Shown here piece after piece: positions 54,111 through 63,154 of a stretch of 64,000 bases of DNA. A model generated the notes under the pieces. It ran no database searches. It was not told where the DNA came from and was given only the letters and a program-made list of their open reading frames with translations. The number at the start of each line of letters is the position of its first letter. Position 1 is the stretch's first letter. The stretch comes from Superficieibacter sp. HKU1 (GTDB lineage: Bacteria > Pseudomonadota > Gammaproteobacteria > Enterobacterales > Enterobacteriaceae): NCBI RefSeq assembly GCF_029319185.1, contig NZ_CP119754.1:4774001-4838000 (forward strand). Direction: 5' to 3'. The translations under genes and the position numbers were made by a program.

Positions 54111-55001
54111 TTACTGTTTAATAACCAGTTTCAGATCAACCGGGTATTTCGCCTGAACTTTCTCGCCTTTCAACACTTTGTCAGCCGTTTCGACACCTTT
54201 CGCGCCGATCTGCTCCGGCAACTGAGCAATGGTCGCGGCCAGTTTGCCATCGTTTACCGCTTTTTCGCCATCCGGCGTACCGTCAAATCCGACCACCATC
54301 ACATCTGTTTTACCGGCGGTTTGCAGCGCGCGCAGTGCACCCAGCGCCATTTCGTCGTTCTGGGCAAAGACAGCTTTAACATCCGGATGGGCCGTGAGCA
54401 GGTTCTGCATCACGTTCAGGCCCTTAGTACGATCAAAGTCTGCCGGCTGGCTGGCCAGCACGTTAAATTTGTGAGCCGCCACCGCCTGCTGGAAGCCTTC
54501 ACCACGTTCACGCGCAGCGGAAGTACCGGCAATACCCTGAAGCTCAATCACTTTCGCGCCTTCACCCGCTTTTTTAGCGATATAGTCGCCAGCAATTTTG
54601 CCGCCCAGCACGTTGTCAGACGCGATGTGGCTGACAACGTCGCCTTTCGATGCCTGACGGTCCAGCGTAATCACCGGGATATTGGCCTGGTTCGCCATCT
54701 TCACGGCGTTACCCACCGCATCAGAGTCGGTCGGGTTGATCAGCAAGATTTTGGTGCCGCGAACCGTTAAATCCTGAACGTTCGCCAGCTCTTTCGCCGG
54801 GTTATTCTGCGAATCCAGAACCACCAGGTTGTAGCCCAGTTTATCCGCTTCTTTTTGCGCGCCGTCCTTCAGGGAAACGAAGAATGGGTTATTGAGCGTG
54901 GAAACCACCAGCGCAATGGTGTCTTTCGCCATTGCGTTCGCGCTGACCGTAGCACTCAGTGCAACAGCAGAAACCAGAGTAGCCAGTTTTTTCATGTTCA
55001 T
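54111..55001 (-). CDS. rbsB: RbsB periplasmic ribose-binding protein
   Basis: A 296-residue precursor. The signal peptide runs to SANAMA with mature KDTIALVVSTLNNPFF. Ribose-pocket segments STLNNPFF, RGEGFQQA, FAQNDEMALGAL and VGFDGTPDG are intact. It delivers ribose to RbsAC and to the Trg chemoreceptor. Confidence 0.97.
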   Translation of the reverse strand: MNMKKLATLVSAVALSATVSANAMAKDTIALVVSTLNNPFFVSLKDGAQKEADKLGYNLVVLDSQNNPAKELANVQDLTVRGTKILLINPTDSDAVGNAVKMANQANIPVITLDRQASKGDVVSHIASDNVLGGKIAGDYIAKKAGEGAKVIELQGIAGTSAARERGEGFQQAVAAHKFNVLASQPADFDRTKGLNVMQNLLTAHPDVKAVFAQNDEMALGALRALQTAGKTDVMVVGFDGTPDGEKAVNDGKLAATIAQLPEQIGAKGVETADKVLKGEKVQAKYPVDLKLVIKQ

Positions 55002-55027
55002 ATTTAAGATGTCCTGTAGTGTCGTTA

Positions 55028-55993
55028 TTACTGCTTTTTGTTGTCTACCAGCACCGCCAGCAAAATCACCACCGCTTTAACGATCATCTGGTAATAGGAG
55101 GAAACACCTAACAAATTCAGGCCATTATTCAGGAAGCCGAGAATTAATGCGCCGATCAACGTCCCAACTATGCGACCTTTACCGCCCGCCAGGCTTGTCC
55201 CGCCCAGCACTACCGCTGCGATGGCATCCAGTTCATAGCCGGTGCCTGCGGTGGGCTGTGCAGAAGAGAGACGCGCGACTTCGATAATCCCTGCCAGCGA
55301 CGCCAGCAGGCCGCTCAGGGAATAGACGATAACTTTGATTTTATTAACGCTAATGCCGGACAGACGCGTCGCCGCCTCGTTACCGCCCAGCGCATAGATA
55401 TAGCGGCCCAGACGGGTGTGGTGCAGCATATACCAGGCAGCGAGGAAGACGATTCCCATGATCCACACCGGCGTTGGTACGCCCAGCGGACGGCCAATAC
55501 CAAACCAGCCAAACAGATCGGCGTTATCGGTAAAGCCGGTATTCACCGGGCTGCCGTTGGTGTACACCATCGTTACGCCGCGAAGAAGAAGCATCATCAC
55601 CAGGGTGGCGATAAATGCCTGCACACGGCCTTTTGCAACGATCACTCCCGTAACGCCACCAATGGCCGCCCCTAACGCCAGCGAGGCAGCAACGGCTACC
55701 AGCGCGTTAACTTCTACCCCAACGATTGACGCCGCCACTGCGCCCGTAAGCGCCATCAGGGAACCCACGGACAAGTCGATACCTGATGTCAGGATCACCA
55801 GCGTCATCCCCACCGCCATAATGGCGTTAACCGAGGTTTGCTGAAGAATGTTGAACAGATTATTAACGGTAAAAAAGTTCGGACTCATGGTGGAGACAAT
55901 CGCGATCAGCACCAGCAGAGCGATCAGCGATTTTTGTTCCATCAGCCACGCTTTGGTGAAATAACGGCGACCAGAAATAGTCTGGGTAGTCAT
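55028..55993 (-). CDS. rbsC: RbsC ribose ABC permease
   Basis: A 321-residue inner-membrane permease with about ten helices. Typical marks are VGMTLVILTSGIDLSVGSLMALTGAVAAS and the coupling segment GGNEAATRLSGISVNKIKV, then LDAIAAVVLGGTSLAGGKGRIVGTLIGALI. It works as a dimer with RbsA. It starts 4 bp after rbsA ends. Confidence 0.97.
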   Translation of the reverse strand: MTTQTISGRRYFTKAWLMEQKSLIALLVLIAIVSTMSPNFFTVNNLFNILQQTSVNAIMAVGMTLVILTSGIDLSVGSLMALTGAVAASIVGVEVNALVAVAASLALGAAIGGVTGVIVAKGRVQAFIATLVMMLLLRGVTMVYTNGSPVNTGFTDNADLFGWFGIGRPLGVPTPVWIMGIVFLAAWYMLHHTRLGRYIYALGGNEAATRLSGISVNKIKVIVYSLSGLLASLAGIIEVARLSSAQPTAGTGYELDAIAAVVLGGTSLAGGKGRIVGTLIGALILGFLNNGLNLLGVSSYYQMIVKAVVILLAVLVDNKKQ

Positions 55994-55997
55994 TGTA

Positions 55998-57503
55998 TTA
56001 CTCCTGATTCACGCGATTAAGCTTGCCGACGGCGGCAGCCATTAACACTTCCTGAGTGGCCTGCTCGCGAGTGAACTCACCGCCGTTGTGGCCTTCGTGC
56101 ATAACAATAATGCGATCGCTCATCCCTAAAACCTCTGGCATCTCGGAGGAGACCAGAATGATGCTCAGGCCTTCAGCCTTAAACTGGTTGATGAGCTGAT
56201 AAATCTCTTTCTTGGCACCGACGTCCACGCCGCGCGTTGGCTCGTCCAGAATCAGGACTTTTGGCCGCGTCATCAGGCCGCGGGCAATCGCCACTTTCTG
56301 CTGGTTACCGCCGGAAAGCAGGCCGATTGCCTGTTCCATGGATGGCGTTTTGACGTTAAACAGGCGAATAAAATCGCCTACCGCCTGCTGTTCTTCTTTA
56401 TGCTTCAGGCTACCGCCCGCCCGGCTAAAGTAGCGCAGTGCGGTGAGAGACATGTTTTCTTTTACCGACATGCCCAGCACCAGGCCGTCGCGTTTGCGGT
56501 CTTCGGAGATATAGACGATGCCGTTCGCCAGCCCGTCCTGCGGCGTGCGCGTCACCACTTCACGTCCATCCAGCGTAACGTAGCCGCTGGTGCGCGGCAG
56601 CGCGCCGTACAGCACTTTCATTAATTCGGTGCGGCCTGCGCCCATTAGCCCGGCGACGCCAAGGATTTCCCCTTTACGCAGGGTAAAAGACACGCCATTT
56701 ACGCCGGGACCGCACAGATTATCGACCTTGAGACGAATATCGCCCGCCGCTTTGTCGAGGCGCGGATACTGATCTTCCAGTTTACGTCCGACCATCATCT
56801 CAATCAGCGTATCTTCGCTCAGGCTGGCCACTTCGCGCTCGGCGATAAACTGCCCGTCACGAAAGACAGTAACGTCATCGCAAATTTCGAAGATCTCTTT
56901 CATACGGTGGGAGATGTAAACAATCCCGCGCCCCTGCGCTTTTAATTCGCGGATCACGCGGAACAGAGATTCTGTTTCGGTATCGGTGAGCGCATCGGTG
57001 GGTTCATCCATGATGATGACTTTCGACTCAAAGCTCAGCACCTTAGCGATTTCAACCATCTGCTGATCGCCGATCGACAGTTCGCCCACCAGCCGATCGC
57101 TCTTAAAGCGCAGATTAAGCTTTGCCAGCAGCGAGTCCGCCTCGGCATACATTCTTTTCCAGTCAATCTTGCCAAAGCGGTTAACAAATTCACGGCCGAG
57201 GAAAATATTTTCCGCGATGCTCAACTGCGGGATCAGATTCAGTTCCTGATGAATAATACCGATGCCCGCATCCTGCGAGGATTTCGGTCCGTTAAACGTC
57301 GTTTCCTGGCCCAGCCATAGCAGCGATCCGGCATCGCGGGTATAGATGCCGGTCAGGACTTTCATCATCGTGGATTTGCCCGCGCCGTTTTCCCCTACCA
57401 GAGCCATGACGCGGCCCGGATAGACGTTTAGCGCCGCGCCGGAGAGGGCTTTTACGCCAGGGAACGCTTTGTCGATCCCTTTGAGTTGCAGTAATGCGTC
57501 CAT
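55998..57503 (-). CDS. rbsA: RbsA ribose ABC transporter ATPase (two NBDs)
   Basis: A 501-residue double ATPase. NBD1 has Walker A GENGAGKST, signature LSIGDQQMVEIA and Walker B IIMDEPTDAL. NBD2 has a degenerate Walker A (GLMGAGRTE), signature LSGGNQQKVAIARG and LILDEPTRGVD, as is normal for sugar ABC proteins of this type. It lies 7 bp after rbsD. Confidence 0.97.
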   Translation of the reverse strand: MDALLQLKGIDKAFPGVKALSGAALNVYPGRVMALVGENGAGKSTMMKVLTGIYTRDAGSLLWLGQETTFNGPKSSQDAGIGIIHQELNLIPQLSIAENIFLGREFVNRFGKIDWKRMYAEADSLLAKLNLRFKSDRLVGELSIGDQQMVEIAKVLSFESKVIIMDEPTDALTDTETESLFRVIRELKAQGRGIVYISHRMKEIFEICDDVTVFRDGQFIAEREVASLSEDTLIEMMVGRKLEDQYPRLDKAAGDIRLKVDNLCGPGVNGVSFTLRKGEILGVAGLMGAGRTELMKVLYGALPRTSGYVTLDGREVVTRTPQDGLANGIVYISEDRKRDGLVLGMSVKENMSLTALRYFSRAGGSLKHKEEQQAVGDFIRLFNVKTPSMEQAIGLLSGGNQQKVAIARGLMTRPKVLILDEPTRGVDVGAKKEIYQLINQFKAEGLSIILVSSEMPEVLGMSDRIIVMHEGHNGGEFTREQATQEVLMAAAVGKLNRVNQE

Positions 57504-57510
57504 GATGGCC

Positions 57511-57930
57511 TCAGAACGTCACGCCAGCACAGAGAATAATATTCGCATACGGGGAACACTCCCCGCTGCGAATCACCGCCTGACTGTCTGCGGTTTGTTT
57601 TTTGAAGTCCTCATGCGAGATGTAATGGACTTCTATGGTGTTTCCCTGGTGTTGTTGCAGTTGTTCAATATGATTGAGCAACGTTTCGTGGAGCTGCGGA
57701 TTATGCTGTTTAATTTCCGTCGCGAGGATCGCCGCTTCGACCTGCATCTCACTGGTGACCACATCCAGTACCTGCATAAAGCCAGGTACACCCTGGGTTA
57801 ATGCCATATCAATACGCGACGTGCTGGCCGGGATGGGTAAGCCCGCATCACAGACCACCAGCGTATCGGTATGTCCCAGTAGAGAGATCGCCGATGACAT
57901 TGCAGAATTCAGCACCGTACCTTTTTTCAT
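57511..57930 (-). CDS. rbsD: RbsD D-ribose pyranase
   Basis: A 139-residue pyranase that interconverts pyranose and furanose forms of ribose. The active-site histidine region is LLGHTDTLVVCDAGLPIP, and the C-terminus is VIRSGECSPYANIILCAGVTF. ATG at 57930 (MKKGTVLNS) gives the family length. It is the first gene of the rbs operon. Confidence 0.96.
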   Translation of the reverse strand: MKKGTVLNSAMSSAISLLGHTDTLVVCDAGLPIPASTSRIDMALTQGVPGFMQVLDVVTSEMQVEAAILATEIKQHNPQLHETLLNHIEQLQQHQGNTIEVHYISHEDFKKQTADSQAVIRSGECSPYANIILCAGVTF

Positions 57931-57943
57931 TTTTTGCTCCACT

Positions 57944-57959
57944 AGCGAAACGTTTCGCT
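57944..57959 (-). promoter_or_regulatory. RbsR operator, proximal
   Basis: The perfect 16-bp palindrome AGCGAAACGTTTCGCT lies 14 bp upstream of rbsD. It has the central CG and AAACGTTT core of RbsR and related LacI-family sites. Confidence 0.85.
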
Positions 57960-58025
57960 GATAAGGAGTGTAGCGCGGCGGGTGATGAGAAAACCATCAC
58001 ATCGTTGCAGAAATGTGATCGCCGT

Positions 58026-58037
58026 CGAAACGTTTCG
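58026..58037 (-). promoter_or_regulatory. RbsR operator, distal
   Basis: A second copy of the core palindrome (CGAAACGTTTCG) lies 80 bp centre to centre upstream of the first. An adjacent AAATGTGATCG (58013-58023) is a CRP half-site. Two operators on one promoter could allow DNA looping. Confidence 0.7.
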
Positions 58038-58122
58038 CTAAGGTAAATGTAGAGGATGTTGTGGCGGGAAACAGACAATAGATACCGGGTGAGCAAACGC
58101 GTCACCCGGTATATTCAACGTA

Positions 58123-59991
58123 TTAAATCTCGACCTGCGTCCCCAGCTCAATCACCCGGTTAGGCGGGATCTCAAACTGGTCTGGCGCACGCAGCGCATT
58201 GCGCTGAAGCAGCAGGAATAGCTTGCCGCGTAGCCGCAGATAGAGCGGTCGTTTGCCAATGATCAGCGACTCGTGCGACATAAAGAACGAGGTTTCCATC
58301 ATTCGACAGCTCAGGCCTTCCAGACCACAGCGGTGGAAGACCTCTTCCACATTCGGCGTTTCGCGCCAGCCGTAGCTCGCCACCACCCGCCAGAAAGTCG
58401 GCGAAAGCTGCTCGATCTGCACCCGCTTCACGTTATGAACGTAAGGCGCATCTTCCGTGCGCAGAGTCAGCAGGATCACGCGCTCGTGCAGCACCTTGTT
58501 ATGCTTGAGGTTATGCATCAGCGCAAAGGGGATCACGTTCAGGGCGCGGGACATATAGACCGCGGTGCCCGGTACGCGAACCGGCGGCGATTTCTCTAAT
58601 GAGGCGATCATCGCCTCCAGCGAATTGCCGTGCTCGTGCATACGGCGCAGCAGACGAAAACGCTCGCTTTTCCAGGTGGTCATGATGGTGAACATGATCA
58701 GCCCCAGACTTAACGGCAGCCAGCCGCCGGAGACGATTTTATCCAGGTTCGCCGAGAACAGCGGGATATCGATACACAGGAATGCCACCAGAATGAATGC
58801 CACAAGAAACTTATTCCAGTGCCAGTTTTTACGCGCCACGGTCGTGGAGAGGAAAGAGGTTAATACCATCGTCCCGGTGACCGCGATTCCATAAGCCGCC
58901 GCCAGATTACTGGAATGCTCGAAGCTGACGATGACAATGACCACCGAGGCATACAGCAGCCAGTTGACGAACGGGATATAAATCTGCCCGGACTCCATTT
59001 CAGAGGTATGGATGATCCGCATCGGTGACAGATAGCCGAGCCGTACCGCCTGGCGGGTCAGCGAGAAGACGCCGGAAATCACCGCCTGCGAGGCGATAAC
59101 CGTCGCCAGCGCGGCAACAATCAGCAGCGGGATCAGCGCCCAGTCCGGTGCCAGCAGAAAGAAGGGGTTTTTAATCGCTTCCGGATGGCGCAGCAACAGT
59201 GCGCCCTGGCCGAAATAGTTAAGCACCAGCGATGGCAGCACGACCGAAAACCATGCCAGCCGGATCGGCAGCTTGCCGAAATGCCCCATATCCGCATACA
59301 GCGCTTCAACGCCGGTAATGGAAAGTACCACCGCGCCGAGGGCGACAAATGAGATGATTTTATACTCAAGGAAGAAATGCACCGCCCACATCGGATTCAG
59401 AGCATGCAGGACGTCCGGGTTGGCAATGATGCTGCGCAGGCCGAGTACCGCCAGAATCAGGAACCAAATCAGCATAATGGGCGCAAAAAGTTTGCCCACC
59501 ATCCCGGTGCCGTGCTTCTGGATCATAAACAGCAGCGTCAGAACAATAATAGAGAGCGGCACCACCCACGTATCGAGTTGCGGCGCGACGATTTCCAGCC
59601 CCTCAATCGCCGACATTACCGAGATCGCAGGCGTGATGACCACTTCCCCATAGAAGAAGCTGCCGCCAATCAGTCCCATGATGACCAGAACCGAGGTCAT
59701 TCTGGCAGAGGTATTGCGCCCCGCCAGCGACATCAGCGTCAGGATCCCGCCTTCACCGGCGTTGTCCGCCCGCATGACAAAGGTCAGGTACTTAATCGAC
59801 ACGACAAAAATCAGCAGCCAGAAAATCAGCGATAAAAAACCGAACACGGCGTCGCGCTCTACGCCAAAACCGAACTGTCCGGACAGACATTCACGAAGTG
59901 TATAAAGTGGGCTGGTGCCAATATCACCGTAGACAACCCCAATGGCTGCGAGCGTTATCGCAGGCAATGATTGCTTATTATCAGTGCTCAT
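58123..59991 (-). CDS. kup: Kup potassium uptake protein
   Basis: A 622-residue K+:H+ symporter (HAK/KUP/KT family) with about 12 membrane helices and a C-terminal cytoplasmic domain. The hallmark is GVVYGDIGTSPLYTLRECL at the N-terminus. ATG at 59991 (MSTDNKQ) is preferred over the TTG two codons upstream and gives the E. coli length. It is divergent from ravA; the 220-bp gap holds both promoters. Confidence 0.95.
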   Translation of the reverse strand: MSTDNKQSLPAITLAAIGVVYGDIGTSPLYTLRECLSGQFGFGVERDAVFGFLSLIFWLLIFVVSIKYLTFVMRADNAGEGGILTLMSLAGRNTSARMTSVLVIMGLIGGSFFYGEVVITPAISVMSAIEGLEIVAPQLDTWVVPLSIIVLTLLFMIQKHGTGMVGKLFAPIMLIWFLILAVLGLRSIIANPDVLHALNPMWAVHFFLEYKIISFVALGAVVLSITGVEALYADMGHFGKLPIRLAWFSVVLPSLVLNYFGQGALLLRHPEAIKNPFFLLAPDWALIPLLIVAALATVIASQAVISGVFSLTRQAVRLGYLSPMRIIHTSEMESGQIYIPFVNWLLYASVVIVIVSFEHSSNLAAAYGIAVTGTMVLTSFLSTTVARKNWHWNKFLVAFILVAFLCIDIPLFSANLDKIVSGGWLPLSLGLIMFTIMTTWKSERFRLLRRMHEHGNSLEAMIASLEKSPPVRVPGTAVYMSRALNVIPFALMHNLKHNKVLHERVILLTLRTEDAPYVHNVKRVQIEQLSPTFWRVVASYGWRETPNVEEVFHRCGLEGLSCRMMETSFFMSHESLIIGKRPLYLRLRGKLFLLLQRNALRAPDQFEIPPNRVIELGTQVEI

Positions 59992-60211
59992 AGACAAATC
60001 TTACGTTGGAATAAGGAATGTGCGCGTAGTCCCTTGGCCCACAAAAAACGCACAGTATGCATGATAAATGGCAAAATCGTACCCCTAAGTGAACTCGGGT
60101 TAACCTGGCTCAAAGAAAGTGAGTCGGCGCTTCAGTCTGGCACAGGCCTTATGTTAAAACGCTATACTCGCTTTTTACCGCCGCAGAAAGGCAAAAGGAC
60201 GCAACTTGATT

Positions 60212-61708
60212 ATGGCTCAATCACATCTGTTAGCAGAAAGAATTTCCCGCCTGAGCAATGCTCTGGAAAAAGGACTTTATGAGCGTAGCCACGCCATTCG
60301 CCTGTGTCTGCTGGCAGCGCTAAGCGGTGAAAGCGTTTTCCTGTTAGGCCCGCCGGGGATTGCCAAAAGCCTGATTGCGCGCCGCTTAAAATATGCGTTT
60401 CAACATGCGCGGGCGTTTGAATATTTAATGACCCGTTTTTCTACCCCGGAAGAGGTTTTCGGCCCGCTCTCCATTCAGGCGCTAAAAGATGAAGGGCGCT
60501 ATGAGCGTCTCACGGCGGGCTACCTACCGGAAGCGGAAATCGTCTTTCTGGATGAGATCTGGAAAGCGGGCCCGGCGATCCTCAATACGCTGCTGACCGC
60601 CATCAACGAACGCCATTTTCGCAACGGTGCGCATGAGGAGAAAATCCCCATGCGCCTGCTGGTCGCGGCCTCTAACGAACTGCCAGAGGCGGACAGTAGC
60701 CTTGAAGCGCTTTACGACCGTATGTTAATCCGCCTGTGGCTGGATAAAGTTCAGGAAAAAGGCAACTTCCGCGCCATGCTGACCAGCCACCAGGAAGAAG
60801 GCGAGAATCCGGTCGCCGCCGGTTTGCAGGTCACTGATGAAGAGTTTGCCCAGTGGCAGATTGATATCGGTAACGTCAAATTGCCGGACGCCGTTTTCGA
60901 GCTCATCTACCTGCTGCGCCAGCAGCTTGATAATCTGCCCGCCGCGCCGTATGTCTCCGATCGCCGCTGGAAAAAAGCGATCCGCCTGCTTCAGGCCAGT
61001 GCCTTTTTCAGTGGCCGTGACGCCATCGCGCCCATTGATGTGATCCTGCTGAAAGATTGCCTGTGGCACGATGCGGAAAGTAAAAATCTGATGCAGCAGC
61101 AGCTCGACATATTGATGACCGGACACGCCTGGCAGCAGCAATCCATGCTGACACGTCTGGGTGCGATTACCCAGCGCCGCATTCAACTACAACAGCAGCA
61201 AAGCGATAAAACCGCGCTGAAAGTGACGCGTCAGGGCGGCATGTTTAGCCGTAAACCGCATTATGAATTGCCGCCGGAGATAGAAGGATCTGTCATCACG
61301 CTACTGCTTCAGCAACCGCTTAAGCTGCACGATATGGAGGTCGTACATATGACCTTCGAACGCGCGGCGCTGGCAACCTGGCTGGAAAAAGGCGGAGAAA
61401 TTCGCGCCAAATTAAACGGCATTGGTTTTGCCCAAATAATCAATCTTGACGTCGACGCCGCTCAGCACCTGGTGGTGCGCGATATCAGCCTGCAGGGAAC
61501 GCGGCTGGCGTTATCCGGCGTTTCGCAGGAAAACATGCCGGAAGAGATTAAGCAGCAGCTCGATGCGCTGGACGATGAGTGGCATCAGCAGCACAACCGC
61601 TTTAGCGAACAACAAAAATGCCTGTTTATCGCCGCTGACTGGCTGGGGCGCATTGAAGCCAGCCTGCAGGATGTCGGTGAACAAATCAGACAGGCGAAGC
61701 AATGCTAA
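60212..61708 (+). CDS. ravA: RavA MoxR-type AAA+ ATPase
   Basis: A 498-residue AAA+ protein of the MoxR/RavA group. Walker A is GPPGIAKS, Walker B is IVFLDEIWKA, and sensor 1 is LLVAASNELPEA; the LARA domain with its triple-helical region occupies roughly residues 330-440. In E. coli RavA forms a cage with the lysine decarboxylase LdcI and acts with ViaA on respiratory and Fe-S proteins. ATG at 60212 (MAQSHLLAER) matches the family N-terminus. It overlaps viaA by 7 bp. Confidence 0.95.
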   Translation: MAQSHLLAERISRLSNALEKGLYERSHAIRLCLLAALSGESVFLLGPPGIAKSLIARRLKYAFQHARAFEYLMTRFSTPEEVFGPLSIQALKDEGRYERLTAGYLPEAEIVFLDEIWKAGPAILNTLLTAINERHFRNGAHEEKIPMRLLVAASNELPEADSSLEALYDRMLIRLWLDKVQEKGNFRAMLTSHQEEGENPVAAGLQVTDEEFAQWQIDIGNVKLPDAVFELIYLLRQQLDNLPAAPYVSDRRWKKAIRLLQASAFFSGRDAIAPIDVILLKDCLWHDAESKNLMQQQLDILMTGHAWQQQSMLTRLGAITQRRIQLQQQQSDKTALKVTRQGGMFSRKPHYELPPEIEGSVITLLLQQPLKLHDMEVVHMTFERAALATWLEKGGEIRAKLNGIGFAQIINLDVDAAQHLVVRDISLQGTRLALSGVSQENMPEEIKQQLDALDDEWHQQHNRFSEQQKCLFIAADWLGRIEASLQDVGEQIRQAKQC

Positions 61709-63153
61709 ACCTGGATACGCTCAATGTCCTGTTAGCGATTGGCGAGGACGGCATGATCGAAGAGACGATCCTCGCGTTGATGGCCTCGCCCGTGCTGGCG
61801 CTTTTCTTTGAAAAGTTTCCCCGCCTCAAAAATGCCGTAACGGAGGATATTCCGCGCTGGCGCGAGGCGTTAAAAAGTCGTCTGAAAGAAACCCACGTCT
61901 CGCCGGAACTCACTGAGGAAGTGCTTTGTTATCAGCAAAGCCAGCTACTCTCCACCACCCAATTTGTGGTTCAACTGCCGCAAATACTGACGGTTCTGGA
62001 CAAAGTCAGATCGCCCTATGCCGACCAGGCAAAACAGCTGGTGGAGGCGAATCCTTCCTTTACTCCCGCCCTGCATACGCTATTTCTCCAGCGCTGGCGG
62101 CTGAGTCTCATCGTCCAGGCCACGACGCTGAATCAGCAGCTGCTTGAAGAAGAACGTGACAATCTGCTCAACGAAGTCCAGGAACGGATGACGCTGAGCG
62201 GCCAGCTTGAGCCGGTTCTTGTCGAAAACGATAATGCCGCCGGACGGCTATGGGATATGAGCGCCGGAAACCTGAAGCGCGGCGACTATCAGCTGATCGT
62301 TAAATACGGCGATTTTCTGGCGCAGCAGCCGGAATTACTGCAGCTGGCGGAGCAGCTTGGTCGTTCACGCGAAGCGAAATCCGTGCCGAAAAAGGATGCG
62401 CCGATGGAAACGTTCCGCACGCTGGTGCGCGAGCCGTCCACCGTGCCGGAGCAGGTTGACGGCATCGTCCAGAGCGACGATATTCTGCGCCTGCTGCCGC
62501 CTGAACTGGCCACGCTTGGCATTACCGAACTGGAATATGAATTTTACCGGCGGCTGGTGGAGAAACAACTGCTGACCTACCGTCTGCACGGCGAGGCCTG
62601 GCGAGAAAAAATAGCTGAGCGTCCGGTGATTCATCAGGATGTAGACGAACAGCCGCGCGGGCCGTTTATTGTCTGCGTTGATACCTCAGGATCGATGGGT
62701 GGCTTCAATGAACAGTGCGCCAAAGCTTTTTGCCTGGCGTTAATGCGCGTCGCGCTCGCCGATAACCGTCGCTGCTTTATCATGCTCTTTTCAAGCGAAG
62801 TGGTGCGCTACGAACTCAGCGGGCCACAGGGAATTGAACAGGCGATCCGCTTTCTCAGCCAGCGCTTTCGCGGCGGCACCGATCTGGCGAGCTGCTTTCG
62901 CGCCATCATTGAGCGTATGCAGGGGCCTGAATGGACCGATGCCGATGCGGTGGTGATCTCAGATTTTATCGCCCAGCGGCTGCCGGATGAGGTGGTAAAA
63001 AAGGTGGGAGAACTACAGCGGGTGCATCAGCACCGATTTCACGCGGTGGCAATGTCTGCTCACGGCAAGCCCGGTATCATGCGCATTTTCGATCATATCT
63101 GGCGCTTTGATACCGGGATGCGCAGCCGCCTGCTACGGCGCTGGCGGCGCTGA
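61702..63153 (+). CDS. viaA: ViaA VWA-domain partner of RavA
   Basis: A 483-residue protein with an N-terminal helical region and a C-terminal von Willebrand factor A domain whose MIDAS motif is DTSGSMGGF, with the second loop at GGTDLASC. It stimulates the RavA ATPase. The start overlaps the ravA end by 7 bp, and the stop lies 1 bp from the end of the convergent asnA. Confidence 0.95.
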   Translation: MLNLDTLNVLLAIGEDGMIEETILALMASPVLALFFEKFPRLKNAVTEDIPRWREALKSRLKETHVSPELTEEVLCYQQSQLLSTTQFVVQLPQILTVLDKVRSPYADQAKQLVEANPSFTPALHTLFLQRWRLSLIVQATTLNQQLLEEERDNLLNEVQERMTLSGQLEPVLVENDNAAGRLWDMSAGNLKRGDYQLIVKYGDFLAQQPELLQLAEQLGRSREAKSVPKKDAPMETFRTLVREPSTVPEQVDGIVQSDDILRLLPPELATLGITELEYEFYRRLVEKQLLTYRLHGEAWREKIAERPVIHQDVDEQPRGPFIVCVDTSGSMGGFNEQCAKAFCLALMRVALADNRRCFIMLFSSEVVRYELSGPQGIEQAIRFLSQRFRGGTDLASCFRAIIERMQGPEWTDADAVVISDFIAQRLPDEVVKKVGELQRVHQHRFHAVAMSAHGKPGIMRIFDHIWRFDTGMRSRLLRRWRR

Positions 63154-63154
63154 A

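Noticed and set aside
53565..54770. 401-codon open frame antisense to rbsK and rbsB
   Set aside because: Both rbsK and rbsB are intact and highly conserved on the other strand. The antisense frame has shadow-like composition and no recognisable domain.
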